Of a stretch of 64,000 nucleotides of DNA, positions 19,221 through 27,662 are shown piece after piece (positions within the stretch are counted from its first letter, which is position 1; every line of letters begins with the position of its first letter). Position numbers and translations under genes: made by a program. The stretch lies in assembly GCF_030167925.1 (NCBI RefSeq), contig NZ_JASKUT010000001.1, positions 372,001-436,000 on the forward strand. The letters run 5' to 3'. The notes under the pieces were generated by a model, which worked only from the letters and a program-made list of their open reading frames with translations, searched no databases and was not told the DNA's origin. This DNA is from Paenibacillus silviterrae (GTDB lineage: Bacteria; Bacillota; Bacilli; Paenibacillales; NBRC-103111).

Positions 19221-19241
19221 CCTCCCCCGGTAAGGGGGAGG
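19221..19241 (+). other. Intercistronic RNA hairpin after the binding-protein gene
   Basis: A perfect 8-bp stem CCTCCCCC/GGGGGAGG with loop GGTAA has no T-tract. It sits between the binding-protein stop and the next ribosome site, a usual place for mRNA-stabilising structures. Confidence 0.6.
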
Positions 19242-19270
19242 ATTTAGCCATATTAAGGAGGAATGAACTC

Positions 19271-20299
19271 ATGGCAAGAAGTTTAGCGGACCGGCTGCTG
19301 CCTGCCCCGAGAAACGGCGGGTTTCGTATGGAAGGATATTGGGTCTGGTGCGGATCTGTCGTTCAAGGAGAGGACGGACGCTTCCACATGTTTGCTTCCC
19401 GCTGGCCGAAGCGGCTGCCGATGCATCCCGGCTGGCTGGTGGCGTCGGAGATTGTCCGCGCCGTGTCCGATACGCCGGAAGGACCGTACGAGTTCCAGGA
19501 GGTCGTTCTTCCCGCTAGGGGAGCGGAGTACTGGGACGGTCGCAGCACCCATAACCCGCACATCAAAAAGATCGGCGACAGCTATGTGCTGTATTATATG
19601 GGCTCAACCCATCCTTTCGCTGATGTACAGCCGGGTGAGGACTACGGGTTGGAGGATCCCCGCTGTATAGCTGCGAGAGCAAACAAGCGGGTCGGCGTGG
19701 CCACCTCGCAAAGTGTGTTCGGCCCTTGGGAACGAAAGGACACACCGATTCTCCCTACACGTCCGGGAAGGTTCGACAGCTTTCTGACCTCGAACCCTGC
19801 GCCTTGCGTTCATGAAGACGGGTCCATCCTCCTGATCTATAAGGCTCGTAGGTATGAAGGACATACCCATGGTCAGATGACCATCGGGGCGGCAAGCGCC
19901 GAGAGCTTTCAGGGTCCCTACCGGGTGCTGACGGACGAGCCGGTGTTTCCTCCAGACCGCTTTCATATAGAGGACCCGTACGTATGGAAGACGGAGGACG
20001 GGTATGAATTGATTGCCAAGGACATGGAGGGAACACTGTGCGGGGAGAAGCATTCCGGAATTCACGCCTATTCGGCTGACGGGAAGAGCTGGAGCTTATT
20101 TGAGCAGCCGAAGGCATACTCGCGCCGGGTGACCTGGGACGATGGCGAGGTGCAGCTGATGGGCAATTTGGAGAGGCCGTTCCTGCTGTTCCAAAACGGC
20201 AAGCCCACCCATTTGTTCGCTGCAACGGCTGACGGCTCGGGCGGCTTTAGAAACGCTTCGAATACATGGAATATGGTAATCCCCATCGCACCTGAATAA
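19271..20299 (+). CDS. GH43-like five-bladed beta-propeller glycosidase
   Basis: The 342-residue protein is without signal peptide. Repeated blades are visible: WVWCGSVVQGEDGRFHMFAS, NPHIKKIGDSYVLYYMG, SNPAPCVHEDGSILLIYKA, and IEDPYVWKTEDGYELIAKDM. This matches GH43-type and related propeller hydrolases. The IEDPYVW block probably carries one of the catalytic acids. The substrate could be arabinoside, xyloside or galactoside. The ATG at 19271 follows AAGGAGG; an upstream ATG at 19211 lacks a ribosome site. It begins a run of enzyme genes downstream of the transporter. Confidence 0.65.
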   Translation: MARSLADRLLPAPRNGGFRMEGYWVWCGSVVQGEDGRFHMFASRWPKRLPMHPGWLVASEIVRAVSDTPEGPYEFQEVVLPARGAEYWDGRSTHNPHIKKIGDSYVLYYMGSTHPFADVQPGEDYGLEDPRCIAARANKRVGVATSQSVFGPWERKDTPILPTRPGRFDSFLTSNPAPCVHEDGSILLIYKARRYEGHTHGQMTIGAASAESFQGPYRVLTDEPVFPPDRFHIEDPYVWKTEDGYELIAKDMEGTLCGEKHSGIHAYSADGKSWSLFEQPKAYSRRVTWDDGEVQLMGNLERPFLLFQNGKPTHLFAATADGSGGFRNASNTWNMVIPIAPE

Positions 20300-20315
20300 A
20301 GAGAGGAGCTGCTTT

Positions 20316-21284
20316 ATGAAAGCAATACTAGTCGGACTCGGCTCGGCAGGCTTCAGCTGGTATAAGCGGTTGAAGGCGCAGGGGCTGCTTGCTGCCGTAG
20401 TGGAAACGAATTCATCCATGAAGACGAAGCTGGAGAACGATCCTTATCCCTTCTACACCTCGCTTGAGGAAGCGCTGAATAACGAAGAAGCCGATTTTCT
20501 TGTGAATGTTACATCCCCCATGGCGCATACGGCCATCAATCATGCGGCCTTCGACCGGAGGCTGCCGGTGCTTTGCGAGAAGCCGATATCCTTCGACTAC
20601 GAGGAGTCGGTGGAGGTCGTAAAGCGGGCATTACGAGAAGGAATTCCGTTCATGATCGCGGAGAATTACCGGCGATTTCCATACATACGCAGGCTGAAGC
20701 AGCTGATTGACGAAGGAGCGATCGGGCGAATAGCTTCGATTGATATCCGGTTTCACCGCTATCATCAGGTACAGCGTAATTACACGGTCAGCCTGCTGGA
20801 TGATATCGGCGTCCATCACTTCGATATGATCCGTTATTTGACCGGGGCGGAAGGGGTTCGGGTTGCCGCTCAGCTGTATAACCCGCTGAACGGCTGGGAG
20901 GAGCCGGGCTCCGTACTCGGCACGGAGGCCTGGATAGACCTTGAAGGCGGCATTCGCGCGACCTACTCCGGTACGATTGCTTCCCGCAGCAAGCAAACAC
21001 CGTGGTGCGGACAGCTGAGGATCGAGGGGACCGACGGTGCTTTGGAGCTGACCGACCAAGTCATCTATCTGCATCGCGAGGGTCAAACGGAGGTTTATAG
21101 CGATCACAGCGCAGTTCAAGTTAGCGATACGTTGGCTGAATTTCTTGCCTCGCTTCGGGAGCGGCGGGAGTGCGAATCCAGCGGTAGAGATTACTTACTA
21201 ACGCAGGCTCTGGTACATTATGCCAAGCTGTCGAGCGAGAAGTCGCAGCGGGTCGATGTGATTTTACCCTGTGTAACCGAGTGA
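20316..21284 (+). CDS. Gfo/Idh/MocA-family oxidoreductase
   Basis: The 322-residue NAD(P)-dependent dehydrogenase has an N-terminal Rossmann motif in VGLGSAG (7-12) and the conserved CEKP (87-90), followed by a C-terminal alpha/beta domain (DIGVHHFDMIRYLTG). Family members oxidise or epimerise sugars, inositols or sugar acids. AGAGGAGC precedes the ATG. It lies 16 bp after the GH43-like gene and before GH31, so it probably modifies a released monosaccharide. Substrate not assignable. Confidence 0.9.
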   Translation: MKAILVGLGSAGFSWYKRLKAQGLLAAVVETNSSMKTKLENDPYPFYTSLEEALNNEEADFLVNVTSPMAHTAINHAAFDRRLPVLCEKPISFDYEESVEVVKRALREGIPFMIAENYRRFPYIRRLKQLIDEGAIGRIASIDIRFHRYHQVQRNYTVSLLDDIGVHHFDMIRYLTGAEGVRVAAQLYNPLNGWEEPGSVLGTEAWIDLEGGIRATYSGTIASRSKQTPWCGQLRIEGTDGALELTDQVIYLHREGQTEVYSDHSAVQVSDTLAEFLASLRERRECESSGRDYLLTQALVHYAKLSSEKSQRVDVILPCVTE

Positions 21285-21321
21285 ATGAATCGGAATCCAT
21301 ATAGAGGATGGGATGAGCTAA

Positions 21322-23457
21322 ATGAAAGGCTTGACTTGGCAAAAAACGACGACAGGAGTATGGCACTCTAAAGCGGGAGAGCCCTCCTCCTTATCTCCGC
21401 TCGCTTGGATGAAACAGGAGCCGAAGCAAGAAGCCCTTCAGCGGCTAGGTGAAGCGGAGCTTCCTTTTGACTTGGAGGAGGTGCGCTTGGACCGTGTCGG
21501 GAAGATGCTGTTGCTTTCTTTTCCTTTAACGGAGACCGAAGCCATTTACGGCACTGGGCTGCAGTTTATGCGGATGAATCAGCGGGGAAGAACCAAATAC
21601 CTCCGGGTGAACAGCGACCCTAAGCAGGATACGGGAGAAACTCATGCACCGGTACCGTTCTTTGTTACGGATCGGGGCTACGGCGTGCTGATCGACACCT
21701 CACGGATCGTGACGGTCCATTGCGGCTCAACCGTACACATAGAGGATAACCGTCGCGAAGCTGTTCTTGACCGGAATACGGATAAAGGCTGGAAGGCCAC
21801 GCCGTTATCAAGCCGAATTGAGGTGCGGCTGCCGGATGAAGGGGCGAACATCTATGTGTTCAGCGGCCCGTCGGTGGCGAGTGTAGTGAGCCGGTACAAT
21901 TTGTTCTGCGGCGGAGGCACCTTGCCGCCCAAGTGGGGGCTCGGCTTCTGGCACCGGGTGCCGAAGCTTTACAGCGACAAGGAGGCTGTGGCGGAAGCGC
22001 AGGAATTCCGTGAACGCGGCATTCCTTGCGATGTGATCGGCTTGGAGCCGGGCTGGCACAGCCGAAGCTACCCCGTCACGTATGAATGGGCTCGGGAGCG
22101 GTTCGCCGATCCTGCCGGATTCGTTCGTGAGCTGGCGGAGCAAGGGTTTCAGGTCAACCTTTGGGAGCATCCCTATGTATCTCCAGATGCGGAAATCTAC
22201 GAGCCCTTGAAGCCGCTTTCCGGAAGCCACGCCGTCTGGGGAGGGTTAGCGCCGGATTACACGCTGGAGGATGCCCAGGCGTTGTATGTGAATCAGCATG
22301 AAGAGGAGCATGTCCGTATTGGCGTGTCCGGCTACAAGCTCGATGAATGCGACGGGAGCGAGCTCACGAACAATTCGTGGATGTTCCCGGCTCACGCGAG
22401 CTTCCCTTCCGGCACTGACGGAGAGCAGATGCGGCAGATGTACGGGCTGCTGTTCCAGAAAATGACAACGGATCTGTACCGGAAGCATAACCGCAGAACC
22501 TACGGTTTGGTTCGCGCCTCGAACGCCGCCGCCTCCACGCTGCCCTATGTGCTTTATTCGGATTTATACGACCATAAGCAGTTCGTTCGCGCGATGTGCA
22601 ACGCGTCGTTCAGCGGGATCCTGTGGACGCCGGAGGTGCGTAAAGCCGGCAGCAGCGAGGAATGGGTGCGCCGGATGCAGGCGGTTTGCTTCTCCCCCAT
22701 GGCGATGCTGAACGCTTGGGGGGACGGCACGAAGCCGTGGTCCTTCCCGGAGGTGGAGCCGATTATCAGGCATTATATCGAGCTTCGCATGAGGCTGCTT
22801 CCTTACTTGTACACGGCATTCGCCCGGTACCGTTTCGAGGGACTGCCGCCGTTCCGGGCGATGCCGATGGCCTTCGATAATGCGACAGAGTACCGTGCCG
22901 CAGCTGCGCTGAAGAGCTTGGGAGAAGGCGAGGTGTTGAATACGACCGATGCGGCATACGGAAAGCAGAAGGTCAGGGAATGGGACGATCAATTTCTAAT
23001 GGGAGACGATCTGCTGGTAGCTCCTGTATTCGCAGGGGAGCACGAGCGGGATGTGCTTCTGCCTCCTGGCGTATGGTATGGCTTTGAAACGGGCGAGCGG
23101 TTCGAGGGAGGACGCATTGTCCATGTGCAAGCCCCGCTGGAACGGATTCCGATCTTTGTCCGTGAAGGAGCCGTCATCCCGACAATGCCGGTTAGGCCCC
23201 GCGCGCCGAAGGCAGGGGAGCAGACGCCGCTGGAATGGCTCCATTTCGGCACCGTGCCTGGACGCGGTATGCTGTATGACGATGACGGGGTGTCGTTTGA
23301 TTATGAACGGGGGAACAGCGTTTGGCAGCGAGCGGAGGTCCGTGCCGGCGCGGATGGAGCCCTCGAGTGTGTGATCGAAGAGGAAACCGCCGGAGCGAAC
23401 ACGGCATCGTCCTATAGCTCCACAACCTGGAAGCTAGGATTAACGAAGCTCGGCTAA
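21322..23457 (+). CDS. GH31-family alpha-glycosidase
   Basis: The 711-residue protein has the GH31 plan: N-terminal beta-sandwich (YGTGLQFMRMNQRG), TIM barrel, and C-terminal beta-domains. The nucleophile Asp is in GYKLDECDG (D341); an Asp near 414-417 in the YSDLYDHKQF segment is a candidate acid/base. CDVIGLEPGWHSRSYP and FSGILWTPEVR are further barrel landmarks. There is no signal peptide. Substrates of the family include alpha-glucosides, alpha-xylosides and alpha-galactosides; the last fits the neighbours. The following 150 bases hold a histidine-kinase fossil in the same frame. Confidence 0.88.
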   Translation: MKGLTWQKTTTGVWHSKAGEPSSLSPLAWMKQEPKQEALQRLGEAELPFDLEEVRLDRVGKMLLLSFPLTETEAIYGTGLQFMRMNQRGRTKYLRVNSDPKQDTGETHAPVPFFVTDRGYGVLIDTSRIVTVHCGSTVHIEDNRREAVLDRNTDKGWKATPLSSRIEVRLPDEGANIYVFSGPSVASVVSRYNLFCGGGTLPPKWGLGFWHRVPKLYSDKEAVAEAQEFRERGIPCDVIGLEPGWHSRSYPVTYEWARERFADPAGFVRELAEQGFQVNLWEHPYVSPDAEIYEPLKPLSGSHAVWGGLAPDYTLEDAQALYVNQHEEEHVRIGVSGYKLDECDGSELTNNSWMFPAHASFPSGTDGEQMRQMYGLLFQKMTTDLYRKHNRRTYGLVRASNAAASTLPYVLYSDLYDHKQFVRAMCNASFSGILWTPEVRKAGSSEEWVRRMQAVCFSPMAMLNAWGDGTKPWSFPEVEPIIRHYIELRMRLLPYLYTAFARYRFEGLPPFRAMPMAFDNATEYRAAAALKSLGEGEVLNTTDAAYGKQKVREWDDQFLMGDDLLVAPVFAGEHERDVLLPPGVWYGFETGERFEGGRIVHVQAPLERIPIFVREGAVIPTMPVRPRAPKAGEQTPLEWLHFGTVPGRGMLYDDDGVSFDYERGNSVWQRAEVRAGADGALECVIEEETAGANTASSYSSTTWKLGLTKLG

Positions 23458-23470
23458 CGTTCACCGCGTT

Positions 23471-23619
23471 GCCTGAACGTACACCGCCGGATTCAGATGG
23501 TGTATGGGGAAGAGTACGGATTACAAGTGGAGAGTGTGCTGGAAGAGGGAACGAGATTCACGATGGTGATGCCGTCGATTCCTACGTCCGCACCCAAACG
23601 TGGAGGAGAGTTGGAATGA
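23471..23619 (+). pseudogene. C-terminal fossil of a YesM-type sensor histidine kinase
   Basis: In frame after the GH31 stop, codons read LNVHRRIQMVYGEEYGL, then a VESVLEEGTRFTMVMPSIP-type end and a stop at 23617-23619. NVHRRI-QMVYGEEYGL plus EEGT-FT-MP is the last block of the HATPase domain in YesM-family kinases (compare the intact kinase at 37534). Nothing upstream in this frame belongs to a kinase, so only about 48 codons survive. Its GGAGGAG and ATGA stop/start overlap now serve the cupin gene. Confidence 0.75.
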
Positions 23620-23975
23620 TCATTCGCAATTACTTAAACGCGGAATACAAGTTCGGAAGCAGTCATAAAGGCAATGGCGAGGTCAAAAGCGTGAGGCTGT
23701 ACGACAACCAGGATTTTGATACGGCCTTGAGATTTTTCTATTACACGGAAATTCCTCCGCAAGCCTCCATCGGTTATCACACACACGGTCAGGATGAGGA
23801 AGTTTATGTGATTATGGAGGGGCGCGGCCGGATGACGGTCAATGGGGAAGTGCGCGAGGTAGGCCCGGGGGATGTGCTGCTGAATAAGCCGGGCTGGAGT
23901 CATGGTCTTGAAAATCATACGGATGCGCCTCTGCGCTTACTTGTCTTTGAGGCGGCGCTCCCGGCAGTCGAATGA
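23616..23975 (+). CDS. Single-domain cupin protein
   Basis: The 119-residue cupin has motif 1 HTHGQDEEVYVIMEGRG and motif 2 around GDVLLNKPGWSHGLEN, with metal-binding His/Glu residues. Such proteins act as sugar-acid or sugar isomerases/mutarotases or sensors. The ATG at 23616 follows GGAGGAGAG; these bases belong to the upstream kinase fossil, whose stop overlaps this start. It overlaps the GH95 frame by four bases. Function unknown, probably tied to sugar processing. Confidence 0.85.
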   Translation: MIIRNYLNAEYKFGSSHKGNGEVKSVRLYDNQDFDTALRFFYYTEIPPQASIGYHTHGQDEEVYVIMEGRGRMTVNGEVREVGPGDVLLNKPGWSHGLENHTDAPLRLLVFEAALPAVE

Positions 23976-23992
23976 GAAAGGGGGACCTTACA

Positions 23993-26284
23993 GTGAGTCG
24001 AAAGAGGCTATGGTACCGCAAGCCTGCAGCGAAGTGGGTGGAAGCGCTGCCTGTGGGCAACGGACGCTTGGGCGGCATGGTTTTCGGGCAAGTGCAGGAC
24101 GATAAAATTCAGCTGAACGAAGATACGGTCTGGTATGGAGGACCGAAGGCGAATGCGGTGAACCCCGACGGTCTTGCGAATCTGCCGGAAATTCGGAGGC
24201 TGTTATTTGATGGCAAGGTGGAAAAGGCTGCGGCGCTCGCTCGCATGTCGATGTTTTCTACTCCGAAGTATTACAATCCTTATCAGCCGCTGGGGGAGCT
24301 AAAGCTGTTTTTTACCGGCCAAACCGGCACAGTGGAGGGTTATGAGCGGGAATTGGATTTGTCGACGGGCATAGTCAGCATTCGCTACCGCATTGGGGAT
24401 ACCACGTACAGGAGAGAAGTGTTCAGCAGCTATCCCGATCAGGTGCTTGTGGTTCGTCTCACCTGTGAAGGCTCCGGAAGGCTGAGCTTCGGGGCGAATC
24501 TCAACCGTCGGCCTTATGAAGGGGAGAGCCGGCGGGTGAGTGATGCTGCCGTAGCCATGCGGGGAGATTGCGGCAAGGACGGGGTCGAATACGCTTGCGT
24601 ATTGAAGGGAGCGGCAGACGGCCAGCTTCGTGTGCTAGGCGATTTCATTTCCGTGGAGGGAGCCTCCGAGGTTACGCTTCTGCTTGCCGCAGCAACGACC
24701 TTCCGGGAGAAGGATCCCGAAGCCGCCAGCCTGAAGGCAGTTACATCTGCTTCGGGGATTAGCTATGAGGAGCTGAGGCGGAGGCACATTGACGACTACT
24801 CTTCGCTCTACGGCAGGGTCAATTTGAAGCTTGGAGGGGCGGACCAAGAGGTGTCAGCGGCAGAGCTGCCGACAGATGAGAGGCTGGAGCTTTGCAGATC
24901 GGGTGATCCCGATGCGGGGCTGATGGAGCTGTTTTTTCAATACGGAAGATATTTGATGATCGCCGGCTCGCGTCCGGGCAGCCTGCCGACCACGCTGCAG
25001 GGGATTTGGAACGATAGCTTCACCCCGCCGTGGGAATCGAAATACACCATCAATATCAACACGCAGATGAATTATTGGCCGGCGGAGGTATGCGGCCTGC
25101 AGGAATGCCATGAGCCGTTATTCGAGCTGGTTGAGCGAATGAGAGCGGATGGGCGGAACACAGCACGTCAGCTGTACGGCTGCCATGGCTTCGTGGCGCA
25201 TCATAACACGAACCTGTGGGCGGAAACCCGGCCGGAGGGTATTTTCCCTTCCTGCGTCATTTGGCCGATGGGAGCAGCTTGGCTTAGCTTGCACCTTTGG
25301 GAGCATTATGCCTACAGCGGGGATCTGACTTTCCTGCGTGAGCGGGCTTACCCTGTGTTGAAGGAAGCTGCCGAGTTTTTCGTGGATTATCTAGTGGAAA
25401 CGCCGGATGGCCGCCTTGTCACGGGACCGTCCGTTTCACCGGAAAATGTATTCATCCTGCCTAACGGCGAGAAGGGCGCGCTCTGCATGGGACCTTCTAT
25501 GGATACGCAGATCCTGCGTGAGCTGTTCGGCGCCTGTATCGACAGCAGTATGATACTTGGTGAGGACAACGAATTCTCCGAACGCCTGTCCTCGCTCCTG
25601 CAGCGTTTGCCCAAGCCGCAGATCGGAAGCAGGGGACAGCTGCTGGAATGGCTGGAGGAATACGAGGAGGCGGACGCCGGGCATCGTCATATCTCCCACT
25701 TGTTCGCCCTGCATCCGGGAACCCAAATCGATAAGCAGCGTACACCCGAGCTTGCTAAGGCAGCAGAGGAAACGCTCCGTCACCGGCTGGCGAATGGAGG
25801 AGGGCACACCGGTTGGAGCAGCGCCTGGATCGTAAACATGTTTGCCCGTTTGGGCGAGGGGGAGGACGCTCATCAGCACTTGGTGAACATGCTTCGCAAG
25901 TCGACCTACCCGAATCTCTTCGACGCCCATCCGCCGTTCCAGATTGACGGTAATTTCGGCGCGGCGGCCGGTATGGCGGAGATGCTGCTCCAGAGCCATG
26001 CCGGAGAGCTGTTCCTGCTGCCTGCGCTGCCCGCCGAATGGCCGGAAGGAGAGGTCACCGGACTACGCGCGCGAGGTGGCTACAGGGTGACGCTGCGCTG
26101 GTCGGACGGGGCGCTGCAGGAGGGCGCCATCGAGTCGCTGAAGCAGGGAGTGTGCCGCGTCCGTACTGCGACGCCGGTCGCGATCTGGTCGGGCGACGCC
26201 GAGGTGGCGCGCAGCCGTGCCGGTGAGGAAATCGTCGAGTTTACCGCCGAGCCTGGCCGGACCTACCGGATTGTTGCCGTGTAG
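23993..26284 (+). CDS. GH95-family alpha-L-fucosidase / alpha-L-galactosidase
   Basis: The 763-residue protein has the GH95 architecture: an N-terminal beta-domain (WVEALPVGNGRLGGMVFG, QLNEDTVWYGGP) and an (alpha/alpha)6 barrel. Expected catalytic regions are present: TININTQMNYWPAEVCGL (Asn pair), GPSVSPEN (acid Glu) and FQIDGNFGAAAGMAEM (Asp). Characterised members are inverting 1,2-alpha-L-fucosidases; some prefer alpha-L-galactosides. There is no signal peptide. ATG at 23972 overlaps the cupin stop but lacks a ribosome site; GTG at 23993 follows AAAGGGGG and is preferred. It ends the enzyme operon before a strong terminator. Confidence 0.9.
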   Translation: MSRKRLWYRKPAAKWVEALPVGNGRLGGMVFGQVQDDKIQLNEDTVWYGGPKANAVNPDGLANLPEIRRLLFDGKVEKAAALARMSMFSTPKYYNPYQPLGELKLFFTGQTGTVEGYERELDLSTGIVSIRYRIGDTTYRREVFSSYPDQVLVVRLTCEGSGRLSFGANLNRRPYEGESRRVSDAAVAMRGDCGKDGVEYACVLKGAADGQLRVLGDFISVEGASEVTLLLAAATTFREKDPEAASLKAVTSASGISYEELRRRHIDDYSSLYGRVNLKLGGADQEVSAAELPTDERLELCRSGDPDAGLMELFFQYGRYLMIAGSRPGSLPTTLQGIWNDSFTPPWESKYTININTQMNYWPAEVCGLQECHEPLFELVERMRADGRNTARQLYGCHGFVAHHNTNLWAETRPEGIFPSCVIWPMGAAWLSLHLWEHYAYSGDLTFLRERAYPVLKEAAEFFVDYLVETPDGRLVTGPSVSPENVFILPNGEKGALCMGPSMDTQILRELFGACIDSSMILGEDNEFSERLSSLLQRLPKPQIGSRGQLLEWLEEYEEADAGHRHISHLFALHPGTQIDKQRTPELAKAAEETLRHRLANGGGHTGWSSAWIVNMFARLGEGEDAHQHLVNMLRKSTYPNLFDAHPPFQIDGNFGAAAGMAEMLLQSHAGELFLLPALPAEWPEGEVTGLRARGGYRVTLRWSDGALQEGAIESLKQGVCRVRTATPVAIWSGDAEVARSRAGEEIVEFTAEPGRTYRIVAV

Positions 26285-26300
26285 TCACTCGAAAATGAAA

Positions 26301-26346
26301 AAAAAGCGGATGACGACAGGCAAGGCGCCTGTGTCATCCGCTTTTT
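26301..26346. terminator. Bidirectional Rho-independent terminator
   Basis: A 14-bp outer stem (AAAAAGCGGATGAC/GTCATCCGCTTTTT) is extended by an inner ACAGG/CCTGT stem. A- and T-tracts on both sides serve the convergent GH95 and aldo/keto reductase genes. Confidence 0.92.
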
Positions 26347-26372
26347 AGTAAGGAGAAGCAGCCGTGATTTCT

Positions 26373-27314
26373 CTACGCTTTCAAGATCTGCTCGATCCGC
26401 TCCAGGATTTCTTGCGAAAGCTTCACACCGGAGGCGGAGCAATTCTCCACAACCTGCTCCGGGCGGCTTGCTCCCACTAGCGCGCTTGCCACATTGCTCT
26501 GGCGCAAAATCCAGGCAATCGCCAGCTGCGACATGCGAAGTCCCAGCCCATCCGCAATCTCCGCCAGCTGTTCCACCTTAGCCAAGGTTTCCTCATTCAG
26601 CCGCTTTTCATCCCAGCCCTTGCTTGCTGCGCGGCTGTTCTCCGGAACCGCCTGACCGCGGCGATATTTTCCCGTCAGGATGCCCTGGGCCAGCGGAGAA
26701 AATACGACCTGACCGAAGCCCTTGGCTTGGCCGAGCGGAATGATCTCCTTCTCTATGTAACGGTTAAACATATGATAAACCGGCTGATTCACGATCAATT
26801 TGTCCAGCAGCAGCTTGTCGGCGATCGCGAAGGCTTCCGTTATCTGAGCGGGGGTCCATTCGCTCACTCCGATATAAAGCACCTTGCCTTGGCTTACCAG
26901 ATCATCCAGAGCCCGCAATGTCTCCTCCAGAGGGGTTTCCGGGTCGTAGCGGTGACAATAGTAGATGTCGATATACTCGGCGTTTAACCGCTTCAGGCTG
27001 GCATGGCACTGCTCCATAATGTGCTTACGGGATAGTCCGCGATCGTTCGGACCCTCGCCCATTTTGTTAAACACCTTGGTTGCCAGGACGTACGACTCCC
27101 GCGGATACGCGTTCAGCACCTTGCCCATGACCTTCTCCGCTTCGCCCCGTTCATACATATTGGCGGTATCGAAGAAATTGACCCCCAGATCATATGCCTG
27201 CTCTATCGACTTCACAGCGTTCGCATTCTCCACATAGCCTCCGTACGTAAGCCAACTGCCCAGACTGATTTCACTAACCTTTAAACCGCTGTTCCCGAGC
27301 TTGCGATAATTCAT
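26373..27314 (-). CDS. Aldo/keto reductase
   Basis: The 313-residue NADPH-dependent reductase belongs to the potassium-channel-beta/YghZ-like branch. It starts MNYRKLGNSGLKVSEISLGS. The tetrad is Asp49 (FFDTANMY), Tyr54, Lys80 (LATK) and His121 (YYCHRYDP). The cofactor loop SALVGASRPEQV lies near the C-terminus. GGAGGG precedes the ATG at 27314; the longer frame to 27359 lacks a site. Within this locus it may reduce released aldoses or keto sugars, but general detoxification is equally possible. Confidence 0.9.
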   Translation of the reverse strand: MNYRKLGNSGLKVSEISLGSWLTYGGYVENANAVKSIEQAYDLGVNFFDTANMYERGEAEKVMGKVLNAYPRESYVLATKVFNKMGEGPNDRGLSRKHIMEQCHASLKRLNAEYIDIYYCHRYDPETPLEETLRALDDLVSQGKVLYIGVSEWTPAQITEAFAIADKLLLDKLIVNQPVYHMFNRYIEKEIIPLGQAKGFGQVVFSPLAQGILTGKYRRGQAVPENSRAASKGWDEKRLNEETLAKVEQLAEIADGLGLRMSQLAIAWILRQSNVASALVGASRPEQVVENCSASGVKLSQEILERIEQILKA

Positions 27315-27662
27315 TTTGCTTTCCCTCCTGCTTGTGATATAACGATCCCATTCTATCATACTTCAGCTTGGCCCTTCCCGAGTACTGGCTGAATTACGGT
27401 GGCTATGTTTTTTTTATGATCGTGAGGAGGCCCATCTGACCGGGTATTTCGGGGGCCGCAAGCCGTGGCGTTTATACGGACTGCCCATTTCATAAGTCAC
27501 CGCCGCCGGTTCCCTGAGGAACCGGTGTTTTTTTCCTTAACGTAAAACAATTGCTACGATTTTTAAAATATTGCCTTATTGTTGTCCGGCATTCCGCTGA
27601 TGAATAATAAAAGTAGGAATTCCATGATCAGGAACCACGAGGAAACTGGAGGGTGGAACGGC
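27315..27662 (+). other. Intergenic region with gene remnant, terminator and promoter box
   Basis: This 348-bp stretch holds an open frame without a start (27361-27495; its end reads EEAHLTGYFGGRKPWRLYGL). A terminator follows at 27505, then a 43-bp box at 27541-27583 shared with the region before 40620. A candidate promoter pairs TTGTTG (27579-27584) with AATAAT (27603-27608) for the regulator gene. The remnant is not recognised. Confidence 0.5.
27505..27534 (+). terminator. Rho-independent terminator
   Basis: An 8-bp stem CCGGTTCC/GGAACCGG with loop CTGA is followed by TGTTTTTTT. No intact plus-strand gene precedes it, only a gene remnant, so it looks like a relic. Confidence 0.85.
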
